Part shown: piece after piece, positions 46,850-56,618 of the stretch | Layout: each line of letters starts with the position of its first letter | How positions within the stretch are numbered: the stretch's first letter is position 1 | From: Rhizobium lentis | Lineage (GTDB): Bacteria; Pseudomonadota; Alphaproteobacteria; Rhizobiales; Rhizobiaceae | DNA: 64,000 bases | Direction of reading: 5' to 3' | Assembly (NCBI RefSeq): GCF_014200175.1 | Contig: NZ_JACHBD010000002.1 | Coordinates: forward strand, 372,001-436,000 | Made by a program: the position numbers and the translations under genes | Notes under the pieces: generated by a model | The model's input: the letters and a program-made list of their open reading frames with translations, nothing else | What the model was told of the DNA's origin: nothing | The model's database searches: none

Positions 46850-47239
46850 ATGACATTTACTCCGGTAATGGAGCCGCCCGCGCCTGTGGAAGCGCTGAGC
46901 GACATCCTGATGCGCATCGTGTCCGAACTGCACGATGTCGCCTATTTGATCGAACGCATCGAGCCGCAGCTTCTCGACCTCGGCGGCGCCGAAGTTCTGA
47001 ATTCGCCTGACGCCATGAAGGTCATGCAGGGTATCGATCTGGCGGTGCAGAAATCGCGCGGCCTCGCCGAATTCATCGACACCATCACCGGCGAAATCCC
47101 ACTCGGCTGGACCGTCGACGTCGCAACCGCGCTCAGCCTCGTCAAGCTGGCGGAGATGCAGAAGGCACTGGGCGGCGCCACCCGCCACGGCCATTCCCAG
47201 CCGCTCAGCAAGGCGGCCGGCGACTTCGATTTCTTCTAA
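46850..47239 (+). CDS. cheT: CheT, CheZ-like phosphatase of the che operon
   Basis: 129 residues, mostly helical. It contains Asp63-Leu-Ala-Val-Gln67 in QGIDLAVQKS, the DxxxQ motif of CheZ, inside a long amphipathic helix. In Sinorhizobium the last gene of this operon, cheT, was reported as a remote CheZ-class phosphatase. It would dephosphorylate a CheY or CheA partner. Starts 16 bases after cheD. Confidence 0.85.
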   Translation: MTFTPVMEPPAPVEALSDILMRIVSELHDVAYLIERIEPQLLDLGGAEVLNSPDAMKVMQGIDLAVQKSRGLAEFIDTITGEIPLGWTVDVATALSLVKLAEMQKALGGATRHGHSQPLSKAAGDFDFF

Positions 47240-47437
47240 CGCGCGCGTCCTTCAGCGCCGCTTCTCCCGCCTTGGGCGTTCGTTTCACCGACGTCGTTCT
47301 CGCAAAATCGCTGCATGACGGGCTTGTGCCTTTCGCTCTCGCGCGCTCTCCACGAAACGCTCGCACAAGTTTCGCCGATTATTCGTCAGATGAGGCAATA
47401 AGCCTGCTTTGTCTTTGACGGATCGTGCGAGAACAGA

Positions 47438-49129
47438 ATGAATCTGTTAAATCAATTAGTTCAGATCTTTAAGAACTTTGCTGCCCTGGGCCGGACGCGC
47501 CTGATGATTCTGGGTGGCGTCGGCGCCGTTTCCATCGCCATCATCCTTGCGGCTGCCCTTTTCGTCAACAAACCGGCACAGGAAACGCTCTACGTCGGTC
47601 TCGACGCTCCCGATCTTAACCAGATCAGCATGGCGCTTGCCGAAGCCAACATCAATTTCCAGGTCGGCACGGATGGCGCCAGCATCACCGTTCCGGCGGG
47701 CATGACGGGCAAGGCCCGCCTGATGCTTGCCGAGCGCGGCCTGCCGAATAGCGCCAATGCCGGTTACGAACTCTTCGACAATGTCGGCTCGCTCGGCCTC
47801 ACCTCTTTCATGCAGGAAGTGACGCGGGTTCGCGCACTGGAAGGCGAAATCGCCCGCACCATACAGTCGATCTCAGGCATAACAGCCGCGCGCGTCCACA
47901 TCGTCATGCCGGAGGTCGGGAACTTCCGCAAGGCGGAACAGAAACCGACGGCCTCCGTGATGATTCGCGCCAGTGCGGCCACCGGGCGCGGCGCTGCGAC
48001 TTCGATCCGCCATCTCGTCGCCTCGGCCGTGCCGGGGCTCGACGTCGATGACGTGACGATCCTCGATTCCGCCGGCCAACTGCTCGCGTCCGGCGACGAG
48101 GCGAGCAACAGCTCGCTGAACCGCTCGCTTAACATCGTCCAGAACGTTCAGCAGGAAGTCGAATCCAACATCGACAAGGCCCTGGCTCCGTTCCTCGGCA
48201 TGGACAACTTCCGCTCCAGCGTCACCGCCGACTTGAACACCGACGCCCAGCAGATCCAGGAAACGACCTACGATCCAGAATCCAAAGTCGAACGCTCGGT
48301 GCGCTCGACGAAGGAAGCTCAGCAGTCGCAGCAGAAGCAGTCCGACAACGCGACGACGGTCGAACAGAACATTCCGCAGGCAGCCCCCGACGCCGGCGGC
48401 GCCAGTGGCCCGGAATCGCAAGACAAGTCCGACAAGCGCGAAGAGCAGACCAATTACGAAATCAACAGCAAGACGACGGCGACGACCCGCAACAGCTATA
48501 AAGTCGAAAAGCTGTCCATCGCCGTGGTCGTCAACAAGGGCCGCATCGCCAAGATGGTCGGCGAGCCTGCCGATCAGGCCAAGGTCGACGCCTATCTCGC
48601 CGAAATGCAGAAGATCGTCGCTTCGGCCGCCGGCATCGACGCCAAGCGCGGCGACGTCGTCACCGTCACGGCCATGGACTTCCTCGAAAATCAGCTGCTC
48701 GAAGACGCCACCGGCGGTGTCCGGGTCATGGACATGCTGAGCCGCAATCTCGCCGGCATCATCAACTCGCTCGCCTTCGTCGCGGTCGCCTTCGTGGTGG
48801 TCTGGATGGGCCTGCGTCCGTTGGTCCGCAGCGTCAGCGGCAACGGTGCAGGCGCGGTTCTCGGCGACGCCACGCCGGAAGCGGCGGGGCTGGAGCTCCC
48901 GGACTTCGCGCCGGCGGCAGGGGCGCCCGGAGGCGCTCTCATGGACGGCTTCGGATCCGACTTCGGCTTCGACAGCACCGAGGATCTGCTCAGCCTCGGC
49001 GACGACGACGGCAACTTCAACCGCCGTGTCAAGGAAGGCCCGGAACGAAAGCTCGCCCGCATGGTCGAGATCAACGAGGAGCGCGCCGCGAAAATCCTCC
49101 GGAAATGGGCAATCGACGAGGCAGCATGA
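47438..49129 (+). CDS. fliF: Flagellar MS-ring protein FliF
   Basis: 563 residues. First membrane helix about 25-45 (GAVSIAIILAAALFV), YscJ-like ring-building domain (TLYVGLDAPDLNQISMALAEANI), FliF domain, a disordered Gln/Glu-rich section about 280-340, second helix near 445-465 (SLAFVAVAFVVVWMGLRPLV), and the C-terminal FliG-binding tail (RKLARMVEINEERAAKILRKWA). Builds the inner-membrane ring. The 198-base gap after cheT probably contains its own promoter. Followed at once by a terminator. Confidence 0.95.
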   Translation: MNLLNQLVQIFKNFAALGRTRLMILGGVGAVSIAIILAAALFVNKPAQETLYVGLDAPDLNQISMALAEANINFQVGTDGASITVPAGMTGKARLMLAERGLPNSANAGYELFDNVGSLGLTSFMQEVTRVRALEGEIARTIQSISGITAARVHIVMPEVGNFRKAEQKPTASVMIRASAATGRGAATSIRHLVASAVPGLDVDDVTILDSAGQLLASGDEASNSSLNRSLNIVQNVQQEVESNIDKALAPFLGMDNFRSSVTADLNTDAQQIQETTYDPESKVERSVRSTKEAQQSQQKQSDNATTVEQNIPQAAPDAGGASGPESQDKSDKREEQTNYEINSKTTATTRNSYKVEKLSIAVVVNKGRIAKMVGEPADQAKVDAYLAEMQKIVASAAGIDAKRGDVVTVTAMDFLENQLLEDATGGVRVMDMLSRNLAGIINSLAFVAVAFVVVWMGLRPLVRSVSGNGAGAVLGDATPEAAGLELPDFAPAAGAPGGALMDGFGSDFGFDSTEDLLSLGDDDGNFNRRVKEGPERKLARMVEINEERAAKILRKWAIDEAA

Positions 49130-49131
49130 GG

Positions 49132-49155
49132 AAGGGCCGGGAAACCGGCCTTTTT
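49132..49155 (+). terminator. Rho-independent terminator after fliF
   Basis: GGCCGG (49135-49140), a GAAA tetraloop, CCGGCC (49145-49150), then TTTTT. The stem extends by AAG/TTT-type pairs. It starts 3 bases after the fliF stop and closes the che-fliF transcript. Confidence 0.88.
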
Positions 49156-49511
49156 CATGTTCGTGCCAGGCTTTCCCGTAAGGGGCTTGCCGGTCCCGGC
49201 AAAGGTCGGTAGGACGCGTTCAGCGAGGTGGATAAAGCTGCGGAGCCCACTCGCGTAAAACGCGAATCAAGTTGCGGTACAGCTAGAATCACCGTAGCCT
49301 CGACCATGTCTCGAGAGCATGATCGGCATTCGAATCAGGGCATGTACGGCGGCAAAAGTAAATCCCTAGAAGTCGGAGATGGTACTTTACATCGGCTGGC
49401 TTACCCTTGGGTGATTCGAAATGGGATTCCCGCGAGACATGAATTGAATCCTTTACAGAAAAACTGTCGTTGCACCGGGTGTGATCGTTTCTCAGCCGCA
49501 GGACGTTGCCA
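49156..49511. other. Intergenic region upstream of visN
   Basis: About 355 bases with lower GC and no supported gene. Contains an inverted repeat of 9 bases, TTCGAATCA at 49329-49337 and TGATTCGAA at 49412-49420, 74 bases apart. Must hold the visNR promoter and any control of the motility master switch. Confidence 0.5.
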
Positions 49512-50255
49512 ATGGATATGAACATATTTCAGGCGAGCAAAGGCGAGAGACAGATGAATTTCGCAAGCGCAGTGGCGCCGGCTCTGTTGCCGCGCGATGA
49601 GCTGATCCAGCGGCTGCACAGCGTCGCTGGGACTGGCAGGTTGCAGTCCGGTTTGCGCGCCCTAACGGAATATGTCGGCGCTTCGCACTATCTGCTGGCG
49701 CGTTGTGATCTCATCCAGGAAAGCGGCCTCGATTTCGTCGTCTCCTCGGATTGGCCCTTCGACCTCGTCAAGGACATCGCCAACAATCTCGTCAGCGGCT
49801 ATGCCCGCTCCACCGAGCTGGAAAAATGCATGCAGGTCTTCCAGCCGAATTTTGCGCTGCTGCCTGAGAGCGCCGGCGTGCCGGAGGGCGCCAGCCGCCA
49901 ATATTGTTCATTGACCTTCAATGTCGGCCGCTCGCGGTTGGCCTTGATGTTCCTGTTCGGCGAAGGGTTCATCCTGTCGCCCGAGCGGCTGCGGGATGTG
50001 GGCCTGCTTGCCGGTTATGTCGCGAGCTTCCTGCGCTGCGGCGGCGCCAGGGTCGACCGCGATTTCGAACTGACCGACCGCGAGCTGGAATGCCTGTTCT
50101 GGATCGCCGAGGGCAAGACCAGCGACGAGATCGCGATGATCCTCGGAATCTCCCGCAACACGATCAACAACTATATCACCAGCGTGATGCGCAAGACGGC
50201 GACCAAGACCAGGTCGGAGGCGATTGCCTTCGCGGTCCGCAACAATCTCGTATAG
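49512..50255 (+). CDS. visN: LuxR-type motility master regulator VisN
   Basis: 247 residues. N-terminal sensor-like domain and a C-terminal LuxR helix-turn-helix (LTDRELECLFWIAEGKTSDEIAMILGISRNTINNYI). In rhizobia VisN pairs with VisR and switches on rem and thereby the flagellar genes. The start is ambiguous among ATGs at 49512, 49518 and 49554; 49512 has AGGA at 8 bases. Confidence 0.92.
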   Translation: MDMNIFQASKGERQMNFASAVAPALLPRDELIQRLHSVAGTGRLQSGLRALTEYVGASHYLLARCDLIQESGLDFVVSSDWPFDLVKDIANNLVSGYARSTELEKCMQVFQPNFALLPESAGVPEGASRQYCSLTFNVGRSRLALMFLFGEGFILSPERLRDVGLLAGYVASFLRCGGARVDRDFELTDRELECLFWIAEGKTSDEIAMILGISRNTINNYITSVMRKTATKTRSEAIAFAVRNNLV

Positions 50256-50263
50256 GGGAATTC

Positions 50264-51010
50264 ATGGGGCATCCATCAAGCAGGCTGATGAATGGCGCCG
50301 ATCCGCTGCGCATGGTGCGGGTGAACAGGATTTCCAGCCGGTCCGATCTTTTTCCGCGGCTGATCGCGATGCAGAAACTCGCCGATGCTCAAGGCTTCGC
50401 GATCTATCGCGTCAGCGGCTCCGGCCTGCCGGCAAAGCAGCGCCTCGTCTGCGAACTCGAGAACTGGGGATCTTCCAATGCCGGTTTCGGCAAGGCCTTC
50501 ACGGATGCCTATGGCGATATCCTTCTCGATCATATCGAAAAGTCGCTGCTGCCGCTTTCATGGGCCGGTGCTCACGACCGGGCGGCCCCCGGCCCCGCCG
50601 ACTTCGCGCCGTTCATGACGCGTCTGAAGGACGGCATCCTGCCTTTTTCAGGTCTTGCCTTTCCGGTGCGGCTCGGCGCCGTCGGCAATGGCTTCATCCT
50701 GTTTACCGGTGATGATATCGATCCTTCGAGCGACATGATCGTCGAGCTGCACGGCCGCTGCTGCCATATCATGATGGACCTGCTCTCGCTCGACGAACGC
50801 CGCACGGGCGCCGCCGAGGCGCTGAGCGAGCGCGAAATCGCCTGTCTTCAGCTTGCCGGCGATGGTCGCATCAGCGAAGAGATCGCCGAAAAGCTCGGCC
50901 TGTCCGTGCACACGGTCAACGCCTATCTCGGCTCGGCGACGATCAAGCTCGATTCCGTCAACCGCATCCAGGCGATCGCCAAGGCGATCCGGCTCGGCTA
51001 CATCAGCTGA
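50264..51010 (+). CDS. visR: LuxR-type motility master regulator VisR
   Basis: 248 residues, same plan as VisN: sensor-like N-terminus and LuxR helix-turn-helix (LSEREIACLQLAGDGRISEEIAEKLGLSVHTVNAYL). Acts with VisN as a heterodimer in Sinorhizobium. The ATG at 50264 has GGGGA at 4-5 bases, 8 bases after visN, so the two are cotranscribed. Convergent with the gene at 51069-51509. Confidence 0.92.
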   Translation: MGHPSSRLMNGADPLRMVRVNRISSRSDLFPRLIAMQKLADAQGFAIYRVSGSGLPAKQRLVCELENWGSSNAGFGKAFTDAYGDILLDHIEKSLLPLSWAGAHDRAAPGPADFAPFMTRLKDGILPFSGLAFPVRLGAVGNGFILFTGDDIDPSSDMIVELHGRCCHIMMDLLSLDERRTGAAEALSEREIACLQLAGDGRISEEIAEKLGLSVHTVNAYLGSATIKLDSVNRIQAIAKAIRLGYIS

Positions 51011-51068
51011 GGCAACCCCCGCCGCCTTTCACGAAAGACGGCGCAAAGGCTTGATTGATTGGGGGCGA

Positions 51069-51509
51069 TCAGCTGGCGAATGCGCGCGGTGGTTTCACGC
51101 TGTAGCGGGCTTGCCGAAGGCTCCTTTCCAGGAAGACGGTATTCTCGTCGGGGTCGGGAGAGGGATTCTGGAAGGCGATGTGATTGATTTCGATGCCGGC
51201 ATGGTCCTCGGCAAGGGTGAGCTGGGCATAGACGGTGACGCCGCGCGGCTTGATTTCCAGGTCGAGAACGACTTCCGGCTTGCCGCCCCATTCCAGGGTA
51301 TAGTTTCCGCCCAGGCCGAAATTGACCGTGCCCGGATGAAAGAAAAGCTCCGCGGCCGAAGCGACGAGATCGGCCAGATTGCCGTAATACTCGAAGCGCA
51401 GCAGTGAAATAAGGTCAGAGGCATCCAGAAGGCGCAGTTCAGTGGCGACCGGGCTGATCGCGTCTGCGAGGATCTTTTCACGCTGGGCAGAGTGAGGGCA
51501 TTTTTTCAT
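51069..51509 (-). CDS. Conserved flagellar-cluster protein, unknown
   Basis: 146 residues, no signal peptide or membrane helix. Begins MKKCPHSAQREKILADAISPV, then alternating helix and strand (TLEWGGKPEVVLDLEIKPRGVTVYAQLTL). An unnamed gene occupies this position between visR and flhB in rhizobial flagellar maps. It is 5 bases after flhB, so it is cotranscribed with flhB. Function not known. Confidence 0.7.
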   Translation of the reverse strand: MKKCPHSAQREKILADAISPVATELRLLDASDLISLLRFEYYGNLADLVASAAELFFHPGTVNFGLGGNYTLEWGGKPEVVLDLEIKPRGVTVYAQLTLAEDHAGIEINHIAFQNPSPDPDENTVFLERSLRQARYSVKPPRAFAS

Positions 51510-51514
51510 TCGGC

Positions 51515-52594
51515 TTATCTTACCCGTTTGTTCTTGGCGTCTGCGGCGTAGACCCTGTGTATGAGCTCCGCAACGGCCTTATAGAAGACTGACGGTATGA
51601 CACTATCGACCGAGACTTGCGCAAACATGGAGCGTGCAAGTGGCGGATCTTCGAACACCGGGATGCCGTTCTGCTCGGCGATCTCTCTGATCTTCAGCGC
51701 AATGAGGTCCTGGCCCTTCGCCAGCACCACCGGAGCGTCGTTCTCCTCACGCGCGTAACGCAGCGCCACGGCGTAGTGCGTCGGGTTGGCGATGACGAGC
51801 GTTGCGCGGTGCACGTTGGCGATCATGCGCCGGCGCGCGCGGTCGCGCATCAGCGAGCGCTGGCGGCTTTTGACGAAGGGATCACCCTGCGCCTGCTTGT
51901 TTTCTTCCTTCACTTCGTGGCGCGTCATCTTGAGTTCGGTGAACCAGTGATGGCGCGTCCAGAAAAGATCGGCGATCGCCACGATCGCGGTGGCGACCAG
52001 CATGACGACGATGATCTTGCGCATCGCCGTCATCATCCTGACGAGGATGGTCTGCGGATCGGAGAACATCGCGTCGATCGAGCCGAAATATTCGCTCCTC
52101 AGCACGAAGAACAGAATCACCCCGACGACAACAACCTTGAACAGCGACTTTCCGAACTCGACGAGGCCGGGCAGGCTGAAGAGCCGTGACCAGCCCTTGA
52201 TCGGTGAAATGCGCGAGGCCTGCGGCCTGATGCGTTCCAGCACAGGTGTCGGTAGGTTCTGGAAGATCGACGAGGCGATGCCGAAGACCATGAGCAGGAT
52301 GAAGGCAGGCGCCAGCAGCGCAGCGAATGCCCAGCCGAGCCGCACGAAGAGCGCCAGGACATCCGGCCCCGTTTCGATCTTCCATTGATCGGGCTGCTCG
52401 AAGATATCGCGCAGCATTTCGCTCATGCGCCCAACGCTTTCGGGAAGGAAGAACACCAGATAAATGAAGGTGGCAAGGATGGTCGCGAAGATCGACAGCT
52501 CGCGCGAAAACGGCACATTGCCCTTTTCCGCGGCATCGCTTTGCTTTTTCGCGGTCGGGGCTTCTGTTTTGCTGTCCTTGTCATCGTCTGCCAA
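51515..52594 (-). CDS. flhB: Flagellar export gate protein FlhB
   Basis: 359 residues. Four membrane helices in the N-terminal half ([18 protein letters not shown] first), then the cytoplasmic FlhBC with the autocleavage motif NPTH ([17 protein letters not shown]). The N-terminus is acidic/basic ([12 protein letters not shown]). The TTG at 52594 has GGAGG at 8 bases. The longer frame to 52678 reads into mosaic repeat B and should not be used as the start. Switches export from rod/hook to filament substrates. Confidence 0.93.
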   Translation of the reverse strand: MADDDKDSKTEAPTAKKQSDAAEKGNVPFSRELSIFATILATFIYLVFFLPESVGRMSEMLRDIFEQPDQWKIETGPDVLALFVRLGWAFAALLAPAFILLMVFGIASSIFQNLPTPVLERIRPQASRISPIKGWSRLFSLPGLVEFGKSLFKVVVVGVILFFVLRSEYFGSIDAMFSDPQTILVRMMTAMRKIIVVMLVATAIVAIADLFWTRHHWFTELKMTRHEVKEENKQAQGDPFVKSRQRSLMRDRARRRMIANVHRATLVIANPTHYAVALRYAREENDAPVVLAKGQDLIALKIREIAEQNGIPVFEDPPLARSMFAQVSVDSVIPSVFYKAVAELIHRVYAADAKNKRVR

Positions 52595-52630
52595 GTCGCG
52601 GCCCTCCGTCAAAGAAACAGGCCGCAGCGA

Positions 52631-52727
52631 ATGCATGCCACCCAAGGGCAGCGGTTTTGGGATGACGACATGCATCAAAACAAAGAGCTGTAGCGCGTCG
52701 TGAAAACCGGGTTTTCTGCGACACGCT
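52631..52727. repeat. Dispersed mosaic repeat, copy B, with hairpin
   Basis: Contains the shared core GCGGTTTTGGG...ACGACATGCAT (52665-52675) and AACAAAG (to 52685). ATGCATG at 52631-52637 and CATGCAT at 52669-52675 form inverted ends. A hairpin module follows at 52692-52727 (AGCGCGTCG...GCGACACGCT, imperfect). It lies between fliG and flhB within the minus-strand flagellar group. Confidence 0.7.
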
Positions 52728-52822
52728 ATAGAGCGCGGCCTATCGATGAAGGGTAGTCGCCTGTTGCACGGCGATCAACCGCCGCCTTTTAGGCGGCCGG
52801 ATTTGTCAACAGTCTCGCAAGA

Positions 52823-53863
52823 TCAGGCCGCTGCCGAAGCGTCGCCTTCCTTCTCCTTGAGCTCGATCTGGCCTGAGTTGGCCAGGCGAATCGCTTCCTG
52901 TGCCACGGCGCGCCGGGCAATGGCGATCTCGCGCGGATTGACCCCGCCCATGCCGCTCTGCAGATCCGATTCGATCATGCGGCGCTGGCGCGGGCTGATG
53001 GCGGAGAGAACCGATTCGCGGATCTCGGCCGGCGAGCCGCGCAGCGCGACGGTGAGCACGTCGGTCGAAATGTCGTTAAGCAGCAGCACGCGGCTGCGCT
53101 GCGGCATATACATCAGGTCCTCGAAGAGGAAGATCTTCGGCCGGACCTTGTTGACCGATTCGCGGCTGATCGATTCGAGCGAGGTGAGCAGCGTGTCGAC
53201 CTGCGGTTTGTCGAGCTCGTTCATGAGATCGGCGACCTTCGTCGAGCCGGCTGCGTTGCGTTCCGCCTCGACTTCGGCAAGCAGCGTCATCACCTGGTTT
53301 TCGATGATCTGCGCAGCCTTCGGGCTGACGGCCTTCATGTTGACCGTGCGGTTCATGATGTCGGCGCGACGGTTGTCGGGAAGCTGCAGGAGCACCTTGG
53401 CGCCGAAGGAGGAGGGCATCATCGAAAGGATGTAGGCGACGGTCTGCGGATGTTCGCGCAGCAGGAACTGCGCGACGAATGCCGGCTCCGCCTCGCTGAG
53501 GCGATCCCAGATCGAGGTCTCGTAGGCCTGGAAGGCCGTGCGGCGGCCGAGCAGGCTGTCAACCTCGTCCGGCGTCAGGCCTTCTTCCAGAATGGCCTCG
53601 ATCGCCTTGGCATTGTCCATCAGTCCGGCGCCCTCGGTGAAGAGGTCCTCGAACTCGGAGACGAGCGACAGCAGTTCGTCCGGCGGAATGGCGCGCAGCG
53701 ACTGGGCAGATGCGATAATAGTCTGCAGCTCGGCCTGGGTGAAATATTTCAACAGCCGGCCGGCAACGCCCTTTCCCATGGCGAGAAGGACCGCCGCCGC
53801 CTTTTCAGCCTGGGTCAACGGTTTCCCGGCTAGCGCGCCGCCGAAATCGTCAAAGTCCATCAT
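52823..53863 (-). CDS. fliG: Flagellar motor switch protein FliG
   Basis: 346 residues. N-terminal FliF-binding part (PLTQAEKAAAVLLAMGKGVAGRLLKYF), middle domain with the EHPQTVAYILS motif (FLLREHPQTVAYIL), and the charged C-terminal torque domain (FEDLMYMPQRSRVLLLNDIS). C-ring protein that meets MotA. Followed by repeat B and then flhB. Confidence 0.95.
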   Translation of the reverse strand: MMDFDDFGGALAGKPLTQAEKAAAVLLAMGKGVAGRLLKYFTQAELQTIIASAQSLRAIPPDELLSLVSEFEDLFTEGAGLMDNAKAIEAILEEGLTPDEVDSLLGRRTAFQAYETSIWDRLSEAEPAFVAQFLLREHPQTVAYILSMMPSSFGAKVLLQLPDNRRADIMNRTVNMKAVSPKAAQIIENQVMTLLAEVEAERNAAGSTKVADLMNELDKPQVDTLLTSLESISRESVNKVRPKIFLFEDLMYMPQRSRVLLLNDISTDVLTVALRGSPAEIRESVLSAISPRQRRMIESDLQSGMGGVNPREIAIARRAVAQEAIRLANSGQIELKEKEGDASAAA

Positions 53864-53890
53864 GGTCTAACCTCTCCGTCCCCACAGGGA

Positions 53891-54478
53891 TCAGGCTTTT
53901 TTTGTACTCAAAACTTCTATCAGTTTCACGCCGAACCGGGTGTCGTCATTATCAAGCACCGTGATCTCGCCGCGTGCAATCCTGCGGCCGTTCACCATGA
54001 TCTCGACAGGTTCGCCGATTTTCTTGTCGAGAGCGATCGTCGCTCCTTCGTTGAGATTCATCAGGCCGGAAACCTGCATCCGGCTGGTGCCGAGCATGAT
54101 CTGGACGTCGACCGGAATGTCCATGATCAGTTCAAAGTTCGAAGTCAGCGCGCTGCCGAGCGGCGCCGGCGCCGCCTCGAACGAAGAGCTGCCGCCGAAA
54201 TCCATGCCTGCAGCCGGGCTGGCATTGCCAGCGCCGAAATCGCCGCCGAAATCGTCGCCGCCGAAAGGGGAATCCGAAATCTCGCCGCCAAAGGCCGCCA
54301 GATCCGTTCCTGCTCCGAAGGCATCATTCTCCAGGTCGCCGCCAAACTGCGACAGGTCGCCATCGGCATCCTGCTTCAGCACGCCGCGCAGATCGTCGAT
54401 CGCCTGGTCGAGATCCGCTTCGCTGCCAGGCACATCCAGGGAGAGGTCGCTGTTCTGCTGTGTTTTCTTCGTAGCCAT
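53891..54478 (-). CDS. fliN: Flagellar motor switch protein FliN
   Basis: 195 residues. The SpoA domain lies in the last 90 residues ([36 protein letters not shown]). The first 100 residues are an acidic, glycine-rich low-complexity tail ([11 protein letters not shown]), which makes it longer than enteric FliN, as in other alphaproteobacteria. C-ring base. Confidence 0.93.
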   Translation of the reverse strand: MATKKTQQNSDLSLDVPGSEADLDQAIDDLRGVLKQDADGDLSQFGGDLENDAFGAGTDLAAFGGEISDSPFGGDDFGGDFGAGNASPAAGMDFGGSSSFEAAPAPLGSALTSNFELIMDIPVDVQIMLGTSRMQVSGLMNLNEGATIALDKKIGEPVEIMVNGRRIARGEITVLDNDDTRFGVKLIEVLSTKKA

Positions 54479-54543
54479 GAAATCACTATTCCAGTTGAAA
54501 CTTGCCTCAAACTGCCTTTGCAGCCCAAAAGCCAGAGAACCGA

Positions 54544-55491
54544 TTATTTCATCAAATGACGGATGAGTTCGTCATCCGAGTTCACCGTATCCTTGACGCG
54601 TACCATGTAATTTTCGCCTGAACGGCCAAACTCGCAGATATATAATTCCTTGCTGTTGGCGCTGACCTCGACGCGTACCTCGCCGGTGTCGCGGAAGGGG
54701 ATGACGTCGCCGACCATCAGCTTCGATATCGTGCGCAGCGTCAGGTCCTGCAGCCTGATTCTGGCCTCAAGCGTGACATGCGACCGGCGGACCTGATCGC
54801 CGAGCTGTTCGGTCCATTCCGGAGAGGCGCCACCGGCCTGACGCTTCGGCTTCGGCGGCGTTACCTTGGTCTTCAGCAGCGCCGTTTGCGGAACGATCAA
54901 CGAGAATTCCGAAACGATGCCGGCGAGCGTGATCGACATGCTGATGGCGGCGGCGAATTCATCCGGCTTGTCTTCCGCCGGCCGGGGGCGCGTGTCATGG
55001 GCGTGCGGGGCCGAAAGGCTCGGTTCGAAACCGCCCGGCGCGTTGACCGCCGAGCGCAGCACCTTGGCGATCTTGTCGAAGACCATGACCGCCAGATCGA
55101 GTTCGATGATCGAGAGCAGCCGGTCGGCCGGTTCCTCGATCGTATCGGCGGTGGCGCCGAGCAGGTGTTCCATTAGCGTGATGACGAAACCATTGCCGCA
55201 GGCAAGCGTGACGTTCTGCGACCAGTTGCGCAGCATCATGTCGACGAGCGTCACGTTCGCGCTGAGATCATCGATCAGGTGGTTCTTGTATCCGATCTCG
55301 CAGCCGAGATAGTTGACCGTTACGTCGAGACCGGTTTCGCTTTTGATGACATCGGGAAAGAATTCGCTGTAAACCTCTCCGAAGGAGCTGCAGATCTTGG
55401 AAACCCTGCCTCTGTCGCCGAGCCCGCCGGTCAGCTTGGCGAGAAGCGCAGGATCCATTGCCGGGTTGTGGTGCGAAGCATTGCTCGTCAT
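54544..55491 (-). CDS. fliM: Flagellar motor switch protein FliM
   Basis: 315 residues. Middle domain ([36 protein letters not shown]) and a C-terminal SpoA domain ([28 protein letters not shown]). The N-terminal CheY-binding tail typical of enteric FliM is not obvious. ATG 55491 directly follows the motA stop, so motA-fliM-fliN-fliG is an operon. Confidence 0.93.
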   Translation of the reverse strand: MTSNASHHNPAMDPALLAKLTGGLGDRGRVSKICSSFGEVYSEFFPDVIKSETGLDVTVNYLGCEIGYKNHLIDDLSANVTLVDMMLRNWSQNVTLACGNGFVITLMEHLLGATADTIEEPADRLLSIIELDLAVMVFDKIAKVLRSAVNAPGGFEPSLSAPHAHDTRPRPAEDKPDEFAAAISMSITLAGIVSEFSLIVPQTALLKTKVTPPKPKRQAGGASPEWTEQLGDQVRRSHVTLEARIRLQDLTLRTISKLMVGDVIPFRDTGEVRVEVSANSKELYICEFGRSGENYMVRVKDTVNSDDELIRHLMK

Positions 55492-56364
55492 TTAAGCCGC
55501 CTTGTTCTCGCCGCCTGGGTTCATCATTTCCTGTTCGACGGCGTCAATGGACGGACGCTCGTAGGCCGAGATCGTCTTGCGGCCGTATTCGAGAGCGACC
55601 TGCGGTACCGAGCCGTTCATATAGGCAAGCAGGGTCTGCTTCACGATGACGTAGAGGCGATGCTGCTTGTTGCGGACGACCTTGATCTGGGAGACCAGCG
55701 GCGAGCAAAGGCAGTAGGACAACAGAATGCCGAGGAAGGTGCCGACCAGCGCCGAGCCGATCAGGTGGCCGAGCACTTCGGGCGAATCGTTGATGTGGGC
55801 CATCGCCTTGATGACGCCGAGAACGGCCGCGACGATACCGATCGCCGGGAAAGAGTCGCCCATGATCTGGATCGCGTGGTAGGGCTTCATCTTGTCGTGC
55901 ATGATGGTGTTGAGCTCTTCATCCATCAGCGCCTCGATTTCGTGGCTGCGCGCGTTGCCGATGATGATCAGGCGGACGTAATCGCAGATGAAGGCCGTCA
56001 GTTCCTTGTTCTTCAAAACCGTGGGCGCTTGCTGGAAGATCGCCGATTCGCCCGGATTATCGATATGGGCTTCGATTTCGTTTCGCGACTTGGTGCGCAG
56101 GTCGCGCATCAGCGAATAGAGCACGCCCAGCGTGTCGAGATAATTGCGCTCCTTCGGCACGGCGTGCTTGAAAGCTTCCCCGAGCGCTTTGCCGGAATCC
56201 TTCACCACCTTCATCGGGTTTGCCATGATGAAGCTGCCGAGACCCGCGCCGCCGATGATGACGAATTCGAAGGGCTGGAACAGAGCCTCCACGTGGCCGC
56301 CCATCGCCATGAAGCTGCCGACGATACAGCCGCAGGTCACTATAAATCCGATAATGATGTTCAT
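55492..56364 (-). CDS. motA: Motor stator protein MotA
   Basis: 290 residues, four membrane helices ([23 protein letters not shown] first). Conserved cytoplasmic charged segment ([12 protein letters not shown]) and the [20 protein letters not shown] region with the proton-path prolines. Works with MotB, not in this window. ATG 56364 is the family start; the frame continues upstream to 56475 without support. Confidence 0.94.
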   Translation of the reverse strand: MNIIIGFIVTCGCIVGSFMAMGGHVEALFQPFEFVIIGGAGLGSFIMANPMKVVKDSGKALGEAFKHAVPKERNYLDTLGVLYSLMRDLRTKSRNEIEAHIDNPGESAIFQQAPTVLKNKELTAFICDYVRLIIIGNARSHEIEALMDEELNTIMHDKMKPYHAIQIMGDSFPAIGIVAAVLGVIKAMAHINDSPEVLGHLIGSALVGTFLGILLSYCLCSPLVSQIKVVRNKQHRLYVIVKQTLLAYMNGSVPQVALEYGRKTISAYERPSIDAVEQEMMNPGGENKAA

Positions 56365-56618
56365 CGTCAGCCCAATCTGAACGTTGCTTTTCTTTGAGAC
56401 GGATAGGGTTTCTGCCTTGCGTGAGGCTGATGAAAAGGCCGCATGCCGGCATTTCAGCGTGCCAGCTTCGCGCAAGCATCTGCCGTCAATCTGAAGGAGA
56501 CGAATGGGCGTTCGCGCCCGTTTCTGAGATGCCGCCTCAGCGAAATTCCGGCCGAAACCAGATCAGACGGCGCCCGGCTTTTCGTTCCGTTCATCGCCAA
56601 TGCTTGGAGCTTTCCGAC
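56365..56618. promoter_or_regulatory. Divergent promoter region motA / flgF
   Basis: 254 bases between divergent flagellar operons. No operator consensus could be assigned. The flgF ribosome site GGAG lies about 9 bases before 56619. Open frames crossing the region lack start signals. Confidence 0.4.
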
